Below are positions 22,480 to 35,100 of a stretch of 64,000 bases of DNA, in pieces. The stretch spans positions 29,656,249-29,720,248 of the forward strand of contig NC_089858.1 in the NCBI RefSeq assembly GCF_036373705.1, given 5' to 3'. The DNA comes from Amia ocellicauda. Its lineage: Eukaryota > Chordata > Actinopteri > Amiiformes > Amiidae. The notes beneath the pieces are model-generated. The model searched no databases and was not told the DNA's origin. It was given only the letters and a program-made list of their open reading frames with translations. A program made the position numbers and the translations under genes. Within the stretch, counting starts at the first letter, position 1. The number at the start of each line of letters is the position of its first letter.

Positions 22480-25400
22480 CGCAGTGCTCCCCGTGGCGGC
22501 CAGCCTGGCACACACACTGGCACAGCCTGGTGTTCAGGAAGCCCTTGTGGTAACAGATCTTTCCACCGCAGCACTGGGGGGCACTGGGAGTGTTCCTGAA
22601 AGGAGCTGGGGCAGAAGACATGGCCTGGGGTCACTCACCACCATGCCAAAACCATTCATCACAGACACAACAGAAAGACAGCTGATATGACGGGGTGTTC
22701 GTATGCCTAAGGAGTCCCAGTGGTGTTAAGCCAATCTGTCAACCTGCCCTTCGTAGAAGAGGAGATGTCACTGGCTCCACTCCCAGGCACACAAAGCAGG
22801 CCCCTGTTAGTCCAGGATCTGCAGAGAGGGCGGCTGCACCATCCACGAACCAGAGCGTCAGACAGAAAAACAACTGCTGGGGGATGTCTATTCTGCTCTA
22901 TTGCAGCCCAGGGACCTCCAAGTAGCAGATGTCAGCTGAAGGGTAAGTGTGGACCACAGCTTTCTGTGTGAACTGATGCACTACTGGTGTCTGTGGTGGG
23001 TTTAAAAGAGCAAGCTGGCCAAGGTGCCATCTCCTTTCTGTCTGCATGCATGGTAGTACAAACACAGGAAAACCTAGTGGGCAATTTTATTTAAATTTGG
23101 GATGACGCATACTGTTTAAAGCAACCCCACAAAATGATTTCCTGCACCTCGGACTGCTACACTACCCTGGGCTGCTGATTAATCGTTTTTTGTTTCAGGA
23201 CGATGCTGACATTCTGCAGTTTTTTCCTTGTAATTAAGTTTTCCTTTAGTTGCGTTGCATAACATACCTTAACACAGGTAACACTAGGGAAAAGCTGCTT
23301 ACTCTGGAATTGAGTGGATTTATGCAACTGATCCCCGATCCTGCTACATCACGTCTTCTTCCCGATTCAAACTTCCCCAAACAGGAGCAACACATGCTGA
23401 GAGTCACAATCCCACTCCTTAGAAGCGTGTTAGTCATGCACTGTGCACCAGTGTTGATCACGCGTTATGTAAGGGCTGTGAATCAGACATGATTAACTGT
23501 AATCTATCCCACCATTCAGAGACCCGTGACATCCAGCAGTCTCTGCTTACCGCACTGTCCGCATCTGGCCCTGCACTGCTCCACTCTAACGACAGCGCAG
23601 TTGGGTGTGTAGAGTTTGGAGCAGAAGCTTGGCTCGGTGTCTTCACAAGCCTCTGGAACAGCAAAGCACAGCGTACAGTGTGGTGAGACACAGGCCTGGA
23701 GAGAGACACTACCTGCACGTCAGTCAAGCCTATCAGAACGAACAGCAACTGGGTAGGTTCGAGCTAAGAGACTTTCTGGAGCAATGTCAAACCACCCTTG
23801 ACATGTGATTGAGAACACTGATTATTATTTAAACTATATTGACCAAAATTAATGTCCTTTTTTGACTCTTATACTAGCACAAGCGGGGGGAAAGTGCTCT
23901 GTGATTTTCCCTTGCCAAAAACATACATTGACATATATTTTCAATTTTCCTAAGTTTCATCCTTGGTGATGTAAAAATATTTTTGGGAAATCCTGACAAA
24001 TACAAACTGGACCATACCTGAATAATCACTGGCTTAGTAATTTACACACACTGTCTCTCTTTATTTTAACCTCAATCCATTACATTGTGCATGTTCCTTA
24101 AGAATTTACTTTGTCTTTTTAATTATGTCATAAGCCCAGAGATGACATGTTTTTTGTATACAGTGAGGGAAAAAAGTATTTGATCCCCTGCTGATTTTGA
24201 ACGTTTGCCCACTGACAAAGAAATGATCAGTCTATAATTTTAATGGTAGGTGTATTTTAACAGTGAGAGACAGAATAACAACAACAAAATCCAGAAAAAC
24301 GCATTTCAAAAAAGTTATAAATTGATTTCCATGTTAATGAGGGAAATAAGTATTTGATCCCCTATCAATCAGCAAGATTTCTGGCTCCCAGGTGTCTTTT
24401 ATACAGGTAACGAGCTGAGATTAGGAGCACTCTCTTAAAGGGGGTGCTCCTAATCTCAGCTCGTTACCTGTATAAAAGACACCTGTCCACAGAAGCAATC
24501 AATCAATCAGATTCCAAACTCTCCACCATGGCCAAGACCAAAGAGCTGTCCAAGGATGTCAGGGACAAGATTGTAGACCTACACAAGGCTGGAATGAGCT
24601 ACAAGACCATTGCCAAGCAGCTTGGTGAGAAGGTGACAACGGTTTGTGCGATTATTCGCAAATGGAAGAAACACAAAATAACTGTCAGTCTCCCTCGGCC
24701 TGGGGCTCCATGCAAGATCTCACCTCGTGGAGTTTCAATGATCATGAGAACGGTGAGGAATCAGCCCAGAACTACACGGGAGGATCTTGTTAATGATCTC
24801 AAGGCAGCTGGGACCATAGTCACCAAGAAAACAATTGGTAACACACTACGCCGTGAAGGACTGAAATCCTGCAGCGCCCGCAAGGTCCCCCTGCTCAAGA
24901 AAGCACATGTACAGGCCCGTCTGAAGTTTGCCAATGAACATCTGAATGATTCAGAGGAGAACTGGGTGAAAGTGTTGTGGTCAGATGAGACCAAAATCGA
25001 GCTCTTTGGCATCAACTCAACCCGCCGTGTTTGGAGGAGGAGGAATGACCCCAAGAACACCATCCCCACCGTCAAACATGGAGGTGGAAACATTATGCTT
25101 TGGGGGTGTTTTTCTGCTAAGGGGACAGGACAACTGCACCGCATCAAAGGGACGATGGACGGGGCCATGTACCGTCAAATCTTGGGTGAGAACCTCCTTC
25201 CCTCAGCCAGGGCATTGAAAATGGGTCGTGGATGGGTATTCCAGCATGACAATGACCCAAAATACACAGCCAAGGCAACAAAGGAGTGGCTCAAGAAGAA
25301 GCACATTAAGGTCCTGGAGTGGCCTAGCCAGTCTCCAGACCTTAATCCCATAGAAACGCTGTGGAGGGAGCTGAAGGTCCGAGTTGCCAAACGTCAGCCT

Positions 25401-28400
25401 CGAAACCTTAATGACTTGGAGAGGATCTGCAAAGAGGAGTGGGACAAAATCCCTCCTGAGATGTGTGCAAACCTGGTGGCCAACTACAAGAAACGTCTGA
25501 CCTCTGTGATTGCCAACAAGGGTTTTGCCACCAAGTACTAAGTCGAAGGGGTCAAATACTTATTTCACTCATTAACATGCAAATCAATTTATAATTTGCG
25601 TTTTTCAGGATTTTGTTGTTGTTATTCTGTCTCTCACTGTTAAAATACACCTACCATTAAAATTATAGACTGATCATTTCTTTGTCAATGGGCAAACGTA
25701 CAAAATCAGCAGGGGATCAAATACTTTTTTCCCTCACTGTATGTCTATACTTGCAGTCTGTAACCCCAAGAAACAGAAAAGTTGTTTCTAAAAGTAAAAA
25801 AAAAAAACAGGCTTAAGGACACACAGATTTACATAACATTAAACATGAACAAAAAAAATGTACATCAACACATTTAATAGATAATAGGACACCCCCCACC
25901 ACCCCAAAGGAATTAGTCATAATACACACTTTGGTCCACACTTTTAAAGATATTTGCCAGGAGCACTTTTTATTTTTCTGAAGGGAATTAAAAAAGGGAA
26001 AAGAAATGCTGAAAACATTTTCTGTGAACCACACAGAAAACATCTTAAAATGCTGATGGAAGGATTCATGAACTCCGGGTTTAAGAGTTGCCGCTTTAGC
26101 AGGATTAAATTACCCCTGAACACCGCAGAGAAAACTTTGTTCTTAGTTCAAGGCTCAGTGGATCTTGTTACTGTCAGCAGAATTGATTTCACCTGAACAG
26201 TCAGAGTAGTCCCAGCCCTCAGCACACGCGCAGCTGCAGGTGGTGTTTCTGAGAACTCCACAGTTCCTACACTGCAGTGGACAGTCTGCAGACACAAAGA
26301 GCACATATATAACACACACAGGAATCCGCCTGGTATACAACACACACACACCAGTCTGTATCCGCCTGGTCTTTACAAGATCAGGCCATAAGCATGTGGT
26401 CAATTCTCAGATCTACTGTATGCTTTTGCGATTCAAGTATGTTATATTGTAGTTTTCTTACTTTAAAACACTCTACATTATGTACCTTTGTACGGTTTGA
26501 TGTTTTTGAAGCAATTCTTCTTCATGCCATCCAGGAGAATGAATAATAATTAATAAAAAAAAAATTGGCTGTGGATGATGCTGATGATATCTTGAGGTTT
26601 TTGACTACCTTCTTTCGAAACTTAATCCACATACTGTGAACGTAAAGCATTTTACATAGTTTCAGGGCAAAAGGCATTTGCCATTTGTATTCTGTCTCCT
26701 AGATAGCTTTGAAAGAATGTAAAAACAACCAATTTAACAAGTCATCAGCACAGTAACCAGAATAAAAATGTTTTCCACCTGTGATAAGCACTTCTTTTCT
26801 CACAATGGTCCTGCCTTGAGAATAACTTACCACAGTCTCCGCCAGGACACTCAACTGCAAACAGAAAAGAGAGACAGTTGAAGTGTAAGAAGGCCCCACA
26901 TCCGTTTCTGTTTTGTTTTAAGTGTTGTATACTGAGGAAATCTCCCAGCCTTACTGCACAAGCCATTCTCACACCAGCCTTGGCCAGAGTCACACTTTGA
27001 GCAGGGATCTCCATTCATGTAAGGCACCTTGGGTTCCAAGCCCTTATTTCCCCTGCAATTACAAGAGACACATTAACCTGCTGAGTGTCCAGCAAAACAT
27101 CTACACAGACAACACTTCATCACATCACAGTTGTATTATGGAAAACTCCTACATCTGGACTGCCACCCCACAGCTTTTATAGATGTCTCAGTTAGTGAGG
27201 AGCTTTAACCAGAAGTTATTTGACCAAATAAGTCCAATAATTGAGTTAAATAAGTTTATAGACAAAACTCATATCTGAAAGCACTTCAGCAGCTGGACAC
27301 CGCTGGCATTGAGGAAAGCTCAACTTGGGAGAAAATATTGTCTAACTACAGCGTCAATTAAGATAAAGAATGGATTTAATATGCTGCCATTATTGGATTT
27401 GGGCACACCCACGTATTCAAAGAACAGCTCCCAAAAAAACATTACAAAATACGGAGAGGGGAGGGGAGGGGGGTTCATCAAAGAGGAAATTCTCACCTGG
27501 GACCATAATTACAGACAACATAAGTAAACCGTCCAGGACAGCGACTGCCATTCACGTAACCACAGCCCACAAACTGTGTGCGTGCCCAAACAAGCTGCGG
27601 GAAAGCAGAGAATGATGTCGCCTGAGGAACTGTTCATTTCCCACTACCAACAGCAGTTACCAGCTGCATTCATTTACACATGGGCTGCCTCCAAAAAAAC
27701 AGCAGAATCGCAGCCTTGCACCAGGTTTCTACGGATCCCTGGCAAAATCCACACACAGTGATAGCAGAGGTCCCCGATGCCCTTGCGCTATCAGGCCCCT
27801 GTCCCCACGGCCTGTTTAAAAATAGCTTCACCATTACTCATCCTCAGCAAGCCAGAGGAATCAAAACTTTCCACCCAACCTGGGGTGAATCACAGAGGTC
27901 AGCTAGGATTATTATGTCACTGACGGCAGCATGGTTGGCTGAAAATCTGCAATAGGAAATGGTGATTTTATCATTTAGAAGAGAAACGCCTCTGGCTGTA
28001 GACAAGGTGCCGTGATTACAGCCATGCCGAGGAGATGGACTGATGCATCTCCTGAAATCTTTCCTGGCAAAATAAGGACTCCTTTTATATTCCAGCAAAA
28101 TAACAGGGGGAGAAAAGATTGTAACTGAGCGGTTGCTAGGCTTGTTGGATTGACTTCTACACCTCTTCAATCTGTGTAACTACTGCCAAATTCAAAGAGA
28201 CACCCAATCCATTAAAGCAAATGTGCCAATGATTCTAATACTGTATTCTTAATATGAACCCGAACCCCCTACTGGCTTGCTCTCCAGTTATGATGTTTGG
28301 AGACGAGCTGTGCGTACTTAATGCCAGCTCTTGGTATAAAGCCTGCATGTTTCATCACTAGATGAATGTGGGATCCCTACTGAGCGCAGGTGTCATATGG

Positions 28401-30621
28401 CAGAGCTTTCCCCGTGGCACTGCTAATTCTCCCTGGATAAAGAACCATCTGCTGAACCCTCCCTGCAGGAAAGGTTCTGCACGTTTTCATTATCGCTTAC
28501 GCCAGTCAAGTACAGCGCAGTACGGCTTGTTAGGCATAGAAACTGAAAGATCTGTATTCTCGCCGACTAACACTTAACTGTGTGTGCTGTTCCATGTGAG
28601 CCAGTGTGCTTGGCTGTACTTCACTGTTGTACAGATTGCCGGTTGTGTTAATCAAGCAGAAGCAGAAAATGGCCGTACTTATAACTTATAACTTTTATGA
28701 AAGTTTGCTATTTTAAAGTGGAGGGTATCTTCTCACCATTTGCCACACTAATACCCGAGTTTTACTTTGCCACGGTTCCACATTGGTTTCTTAAAACATC
28801 AGCTTTACGAACACTTGAATCAGATACCCTAGTGATCTCCTCCGGTCCAGGCTAAAGATTAGATGATCTATGGAAGCAGAGATGCTGCTGGAGGAAGTTG
28901 TGCTATTTGAGTCAGACTGACTGTGGGGGCAGCTGTGTGCATACCTGAGTGTAGTGTCCACAGACGGGGCCTAAGCAGAGACTTCTCTTGTAGTCGTACC
29001 ATCGCTCCTCTTCCCACCAGGCCCTCACAGCCTGCAAAGTGCGGGCTTCCACCTCCAAAGAAAAACACAGTGCTTCCTGTCATTTTATACTAACATATAG
29101 ATAGAGCTTATTTCACCCGGTGAGTGAAGGCCAGGCACAACAGTTTGGCTATAAAGGTTTGGGATAAATACATTAGTCTATGAGGTATAATATTAGTAAT
29201 ATGGACTTAACTTGTCACATTGTGTAAATAAAATATAAATAGATAAACAAACAAATAAATGGATTGAGGATGAGGATGAGGATTCAATTGAGATGTTTAT
29301 TGAGTGATTCTAGGAAATCACATTCAACAAAGGTGTCTGGGTATAATAATTATTATTAATTTATTTAATCATCATCATCATTTGAATTCCTTTCATAGAA
29401 AACAACGAATGAGTCTTCACATTTCACAAAATCCATATATTTTTTGCCTCCAGAATACACCAAGACTTTACATATGTCTTGCATTATATTTACAGTATAT
29501 TTTACAGAATACAAGCGTTATTTGTATATAGCTTTAAGCAGAGAGAAAACGTTTTGATTGAATAATGAACTGGTGACATGGAGAAGCAGGTGGGCGAAGT
29601 CAATTTTCTTTAAAGAAGGAAAAGAAAGAAGGGATTTTAAGAGTTAAGAGGAGTTTGGAATCCTTAGCATTCATTTTTAATTATATCCAAATGCATTGAA
29701 GGCTTCTAGCTATAGCTACTGTTGTACAATTAACTATTAATTGCAGATTAGAATATATATTTTTTTTTACTTTCTATTGTTAAAATACATTCTTACAGAG
29801 TCCAGACGCGATGGGTCAGTGCTCATGAATTTGTTCAGATTCTGGCCGATCCCATCAAACGGGGGGGTCTCTGTCTTCATGTGTCCATGTTCAAAACTGC
29901 AGAGGTCAGCCCAGTCCTGAGCCATGCTGGCCAGCCCGTCGTGCCAGTCCTTTTGGTGTCAGGTTGAAGTGTTATAATGAAGGGAAATAGGGATTAACAG
30001 CGCACCCACAAGTCGCAAATGTACCACATCAGACTTAAGAGCGGCAATCGGCACCTCCAAGTTAAAGCACATTTTAATTAGATAATTGTTTTGAAAAATC
30101 AATCACTCCCATCTAAACAATAAACCAAGCAATGCGTTAATAATTAAAACAGCACTGTAAACTGTGGATTTACACTTGAGTCGGATTTCAATATCATGAT
30201 TTATTATATTCGGTCATAACTGTAAACCGTAGTTATTATCCAAGTAGAATCAACAAACAAACAAATAAGGTTGAGTCTGTTTGTTAGAATGAATTTGATT
30301 TGATTTGTCCTGCCACATAGCGGTACAGGAACCGCTGGTTTTGATTAGCCTGCTGTAATCATATTAGCATCATTACCATCACTCTCCCTATAGTTTCTCC
30401 TTAAATCACCAGTATTACACATTATCCAAGCCTAGCGAAACAATAAGGAAAACATACGAAGAGCTTACCAGCCTTTTCATGTTAGCAGCTTGTGGCTCCA
30501 CTTGCTTTCTGTAATTATTATGCAAATCCAACAGGATTTTGATTTCTTCTGGTGTGTAATCAGTTTTTCTTCCATGCAAACCAATTACCAGGGTTAACAC
30601 GATTAAACACAGAGGGAGCAT
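22480..30621 (-). CDS. Secreted CAP/SCP-domain protein with EGF-like and ShKT-like modules
   Basis: Nine exons were joined by eye: 30469-30621, 29797-29949, 28945-29031, 27497-27594, 26955-27052, 26831-26854, 26193-26285, 23551-23652, 22480-22605. All phases agree. The ATG at 30619-30621 opens a signal peptide ([17 protein letters not shown]). The CAP domain spans exons 1-4: [19 protein letters not shown], then [22 protein letters not shown], the CAP1 motif GHYTQLVWA, and CAP2 [17 protein letters not shown]-like hinge follows ([10 protein letters not shown]...CENGLC). Then come an EGF-like module ([14 protein letters not shown]), a six-cysteine ShKT-like module (exon 8) and another EGF-like module ([14 protein letters not shown]). 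CAP proteins are extracellular; the exact role here is unknown. CLEC18 shares CAP plus EGF modules, but no lectin domain is seen. The 3' end is uncertain (see 21867-21982). The tetrad position usually read as GENL is GQNL. Confidence 0.75.
24389..24485. repeat. 42-bp perfect inverted repeat (hairpin) upstream of the transposase
   Basis: Arms at 24389-24430 and 24444-24485 are exact inverse complements, separated by 13 nt. It lies between the left terminal repeat and the transposase ATG, so it would fold in the 5' UTR of any transposase transcript. Confidence 0.95.
24528..25541 (+). CDS. Tc1-like transposase, 337 aa, apparently intact
   Basis: The start is the ATG at 24528 in a good Kozak setting (CCACCATGG). 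The reading frame extends 28 codons further upstream only through the hairpin and has no ATG there. The protein begins [20 protein letters not shown] and has a helix-turn-helix ([17 protein letters not shown], about residues 23-39) and a second DNA-binding part. The catalytic residues are D153 (WSDET), D241 (QHDNDPKYT) and E276 (DLNPIETLW), giving the DD34E spacing. The glycine-rich box [13 protein letters not shown] lies near 184-196. It ends ANKGFATKY and TAA at 25539-25541. D153 matches Sleeping Beauty D153, but D241 and E276 sit three residues earlier than D244 and E279. This implies a three-residue deletion at about residue 173 (RRRN|DPKN), a region that may not be essential. It inserts TA-flanked DNA by cut and paste. 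Confidence 0.93.
   Translation: MAKTKELSKDVRDKIVDLHKAGMSYKTIAKQLGEKVTTVCAIIRKWKKHKITVSLPRPGAPCKISPRGVSMIMRTVRNQPRTTREDLVNDLKAAGTIVTKKTIGNTLRREGLKSCSARKVPLLKKAHVQARLKFANEHLNDSEENWVKVLWSDETKIELFGINSTRRVWRRRNDPKNTIPTVKHGGGNIMLWGCFSAKGTGQLHRIKGTMDGAMYRQILGENLLPSARALKMGRGWVFQHDNDPKYTAKATKEWLKKKHIKVLEWPSQSPDLNPIETLWRELKVRVAKRQPRNLNDLERICKEEWDKIPPEMCANLVANYKKRLTSVIANKGFATKY
26831..26854 (-). other. 24-nt microexon of the CAP-domain gene
   Basis: Flanked by a TTTGCAG acceptor and a GTAAGT donor. It adds IECPGGDC in frame between the hinge and first EGF-like module, including two cysteines. Entry and exit phases are both 1, so it could be skipped without shifting the frame. Its coordinates are included in the gene entry. 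Confidence 0.6.
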
Positions 30622-31431
<810 letters not shown>

Positions 31432-32188
31432 TCAAGGTGAAAAAAAAAGTTATCATGAAAGGTTGAAGTAGCGTTATGTTTTGATTTATTTGTTTTGATC
31501 TCGATACAAATATTTATAGACAGCATTTTGATGTCTGGAGCTTTGGCCTTTGACAAATATTGAACTTATTTGTTTCAAAAAGACTGGTTTATCGTATTCG
31601 TTAAAAAAAAAAAATTCAGCACGTAATACTCTCATTGGACATGGCAGAAAAGCGGCTCAATGCGTTAGATTACATTACAAGTTATTATGCTCAGGTTTAG
31701 TCTTACCAATGCTCTGCACATGCGCCTTACTGCGAGTTTGTCCGTAAAACAATTAAAGACAATATTAGTTTTCTATAAATTCTCCATAAAACAATAACAT
31801 TTAAAATTAAATGTTATGATAAATATAGGCTACAATAATACATATGATATATAAATACATTTAAAACAACAGAAAACAAGTCTCTCATAAATTGCTAAAT
31901 GGAATATATCACGTAGGCCTAATACAAGTTTATCAGCAGAACAAGCCCATTAGATTAGAATTGCAGGCAATTCAAGAAAGAAAAGTGCAAGTCTAGAGAT
32001 AATAATAAGTAAGAACTTCACTGTATTTTGACCAAGGTGTGTAATGAACAATTATTATGAATTACTTATCGAATCATACAAACTGCGAGGCAATTGCAAT
32101 ACATAAGCATCAGAAGAGACAACAGATCACACAGCTTCATGTCCTATACTGAAGTCCCATCAGTGTGTCTGCAGCTCCCCAGGTGAGG

Positions 32189-35100
32189 TCAAAGAGCAGG
32201 TGGGGCTGGAAGGTAATTTCGGGAAGGAGCCATCAGTCGACAGAAGACACACTTGGAAATGAACTCGGAATTCTCCATCTGGGTGATGGAGAAAGGCTTT
32301 TTGCACAGTTCACACTGAAAGGGGATACAGACCAGGGTAAGAGTTAGTGGATCTCAAAATGTTACCCTTATATCCTGTATTTGGGCAATTCACTCATTAA
32401 ACCACTGTCTCCCCTTATATACGTTGCCCAACATTTGGGTAGGTGAGTTGCTACAGGGGAAATGTTGTCCAAGTAGTAACGGTTTGTTATAAGGGTGTAA
32501 TCTGTTGCATTTGTAAATGTAAATTTTGATGTATTAAAGTGAAATCCATTTTGGATACTTTGAAATAGGGGCATGTAAACCTAATATTTAATATATTCAC
32601 ATAGAGAAAGAATACTGAGGATGTGTCCAGGAGTGAATACAAATAAATCATCTTAAGCAACAAATATTTCTGCCGTGCTATATTACATCAATAGAACATT
32701 TTATATGAAGTACTGTATGTATATTTGTATTAATTATTAGCTCTAGTATATAACATCATTCACATCAATAGTATAGTAATAATAGGGTCATATAACATGA
32801 ATAACAACCTTGATTATTTGAAATCCTGCGGCCTTCCTTGTTTCAATGACTGCTGGAATGTGGTCCGAGTGTTCGATGTTCCACATTCTCAACGTGGTGT
32901 CCTATGGCAGGTAAACTGGTTTTAACAGGCAGAATGACGAACTTACATTACTGACATCTTGTTACCATATGATATATATAAAATATAAAAGAAGGCATGA
33001 AATCTTTAAAAATATAATAATTAAATACATACAAAAAATAAAATGTACAAAAGTGCAAAAACTCTCACTCTACTATTGTAAGGGAAGTAGTCCATTAGTG
33101 AAGCAATTACTTGTAGTATTACTCAGGGCTACATACATAATGTTATTGTTTCTTTTAAAGTATTGTGCCAAAGATGCTTGCATAGTTTGTCAATTGTTAA
33201 AATATGTACTATTTTACACAACATATTTTTTGCTGATTCTTAATGAAATTGCCTTTGTTATATGTATTGCATAAACAAATACATGCTTACAATGCTCTGT
33301 TCTCAACAATCATCCAGTGACGTTCTCTCTACATGAGATCTTCAAACCTGGTCCTTAAGGTTATATAGGTGGCATTTACTCAGCAGGTTAAGCCTATATT
33401 ATTCAATAAACAAATGGCCTAAAAACACATTCAGAAGCTCTGATGAAAAGAAAAGCAGAAGCCCCTGCATGACTTGGAACAAACCATATGGTGGAATTCC
33501 AAAACAATTAATAAGGTCTTTGACTATTCTCATCATAAAAGCTGAAGTGTTTAAAATCCTGTAAGCTTTACCTTAGAGCCTGAAGCAACCCATTTTTTGT
33601 CAGCGCTGATTGCAACATCCATTACCCAGTCCACATGTCCCTGGAGATTAGAATGAGAATCAATCAAAGCACAAACTAAAGAGACTTTACATAGTTGTGA
33701 ATTAACTCTATGGCCATGATTTAGCAGCCAGCCACAAAGGCATCAAGGCCACAGTGGAAAATAACTGCGCAAAATCAGCAGTTCGCTTTTGGTATCTATT
33801 TTGTATACAGTTATAATTAATTACCTTGAGAACCAGTTTTTTACAAAGTCCTTCCATGTCCCAGACAGTCACATTCCTGTCACAGGCGCCCGATACGAGG
33901 AGAGATGCTGTAAGATAATAGTGTTTGTTTGTTTCTTGTGTTTTCGTCAACTCTTATCTCTGCAGTGAGCAGAGAGGGTATGCGTCATACAAACAGAGTA
34001 ATAAAAGATAATAAAAAGACAGTCAAGCTGGCGATGTTAAGTCTACATTACTTAGCCTATTAACTTTCATTGATACAGTGTATGCAGGCATTTCATATTC
34101 ATATTTTTTATTTCTATCTTTTAACATATATCCCAAACAGCTATCTTTTGTGTGGGTGGAAAAAATAAATAAAGTTTACAGAGAAGTTTATTCTCTCTCT
34201 CTCCCCCCATCTTCTGTAAATACACCTAAGAAGTAAGTAGGTCAGAACATATTTAGTTTAAGGCATTCATCTGCTACCTATAAGAGCCTTCATTAAGAAG
34301 TGTCTCTATGCAATTTCATTAGAGTTTAATAAGCAAGTCTCCAGGTGGTGAAAGTGAGTGGCAGTTTGATAGATGGAGGGAAGCACACCTCCCCCAACAG
34401 CCTCCAAGTACAGAGACATTAAAGTCACAAAGGAGGTAAACACTTTTGTCAGGGATATACGAGATGGAAAAAAAAATGTTTTATGACTCTAAGAACAACT
34501 GAAACCCATATGATTACAAATGCATACACTGATGGCAACAAAAAGTAGGATACGAATGTATTGTGCCCATGTACCTGCTCAATTGATAAGAATGAAATAT
34601 TTCCCATTTTGTCAGACATGGTTGATTTAAGGATGCCCTATGAAACCTGCTGTATTGGGGCTCTCTAGGAGCGGAGTATGTGAGATCTCCCAGGCAATGG
34701 CAAATAAAATTAGACCTCTTGCCTTCTTCTTTAGAGAATGAACGGGAGACGAAAAGATAGTTATCAAAGGGGTCTCACAGTCCTGAGAGAAAACACTGGA
34801 GCTGATGTTGCCTTCATGCCCTTTGTGGAGCTTCACTCCTCCCCGAGAGCGAAACTGCCCTGTCTGGATGTCCCATAGCTGTAAAGTTTTATCCCACGAT
34901 GCCGTGCACAAGTGCCGCCCATTGCTGGTGAAACAGCAGTTGGAGATCACATTGGAGTGAGTGCTGGAATGGGAACGTGATCAAATGAGTGGAAAACCAA
35001 AACAGTAAGACATAAGGCCGCAAAGAAGAAATTACATTTGCCTTATCCTGATCATCAAATAAATACAATTAAGTAAACATAAAATCTTGTTTCTATCTGA

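Larger units (their letters stand above)
24161..25739 (+). mobile_element. Apparently intact Tc1-like transposon (IR/DR type)
   Basis: Bounded by CAGTGAGGGA at 24161 and its inverse ending at 25739, with TA at 24159-24160 and 25740-25741. The terminal inverted repeats are about 200 bp and differ by only a handful of substitutions and one small indel. Each contains an outer and an inner copy of AGTATTTGATCCCC (left near 24174 and 24349; right near 25549 and 25714), the IR/DR layout also found in Sleeping Beauty-type elements. It lies inside the intron of the CAP-domain gene between the exons ending at 26193 and starting at 23652, in opposite orientation to that gene. Near-identity of the termini and the open transposase suggest a young insertion. 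Confidence 0.93.

Noticed and set aside
22730-22835. Possible extra exon of the CAP-domain gene (acceptor CTCTCTGCAG, phase-matched frame [16 protein letters not shown])
   Set aside because: It has too few cysteines for an EGF or ShKT module, no convincing donor before the next stop, and the flanking exons already join in phase without it.
24761-25168. 135-codon minus-strand open frame inside the intact Tc1 element
   Set aside because: Antisense shadow of the transposase, with no motif of its own.
26155-26193. Ending the CAP-domain gene at the in-frame TGA after exon 7 ([14 protein letters not shown])
   Set aside because: Not excluded as an isoform, but a phase-matched donor GTGAAA and two further cysteine-rich exons (23551-23652, 22480-22605) make continuation more likely.
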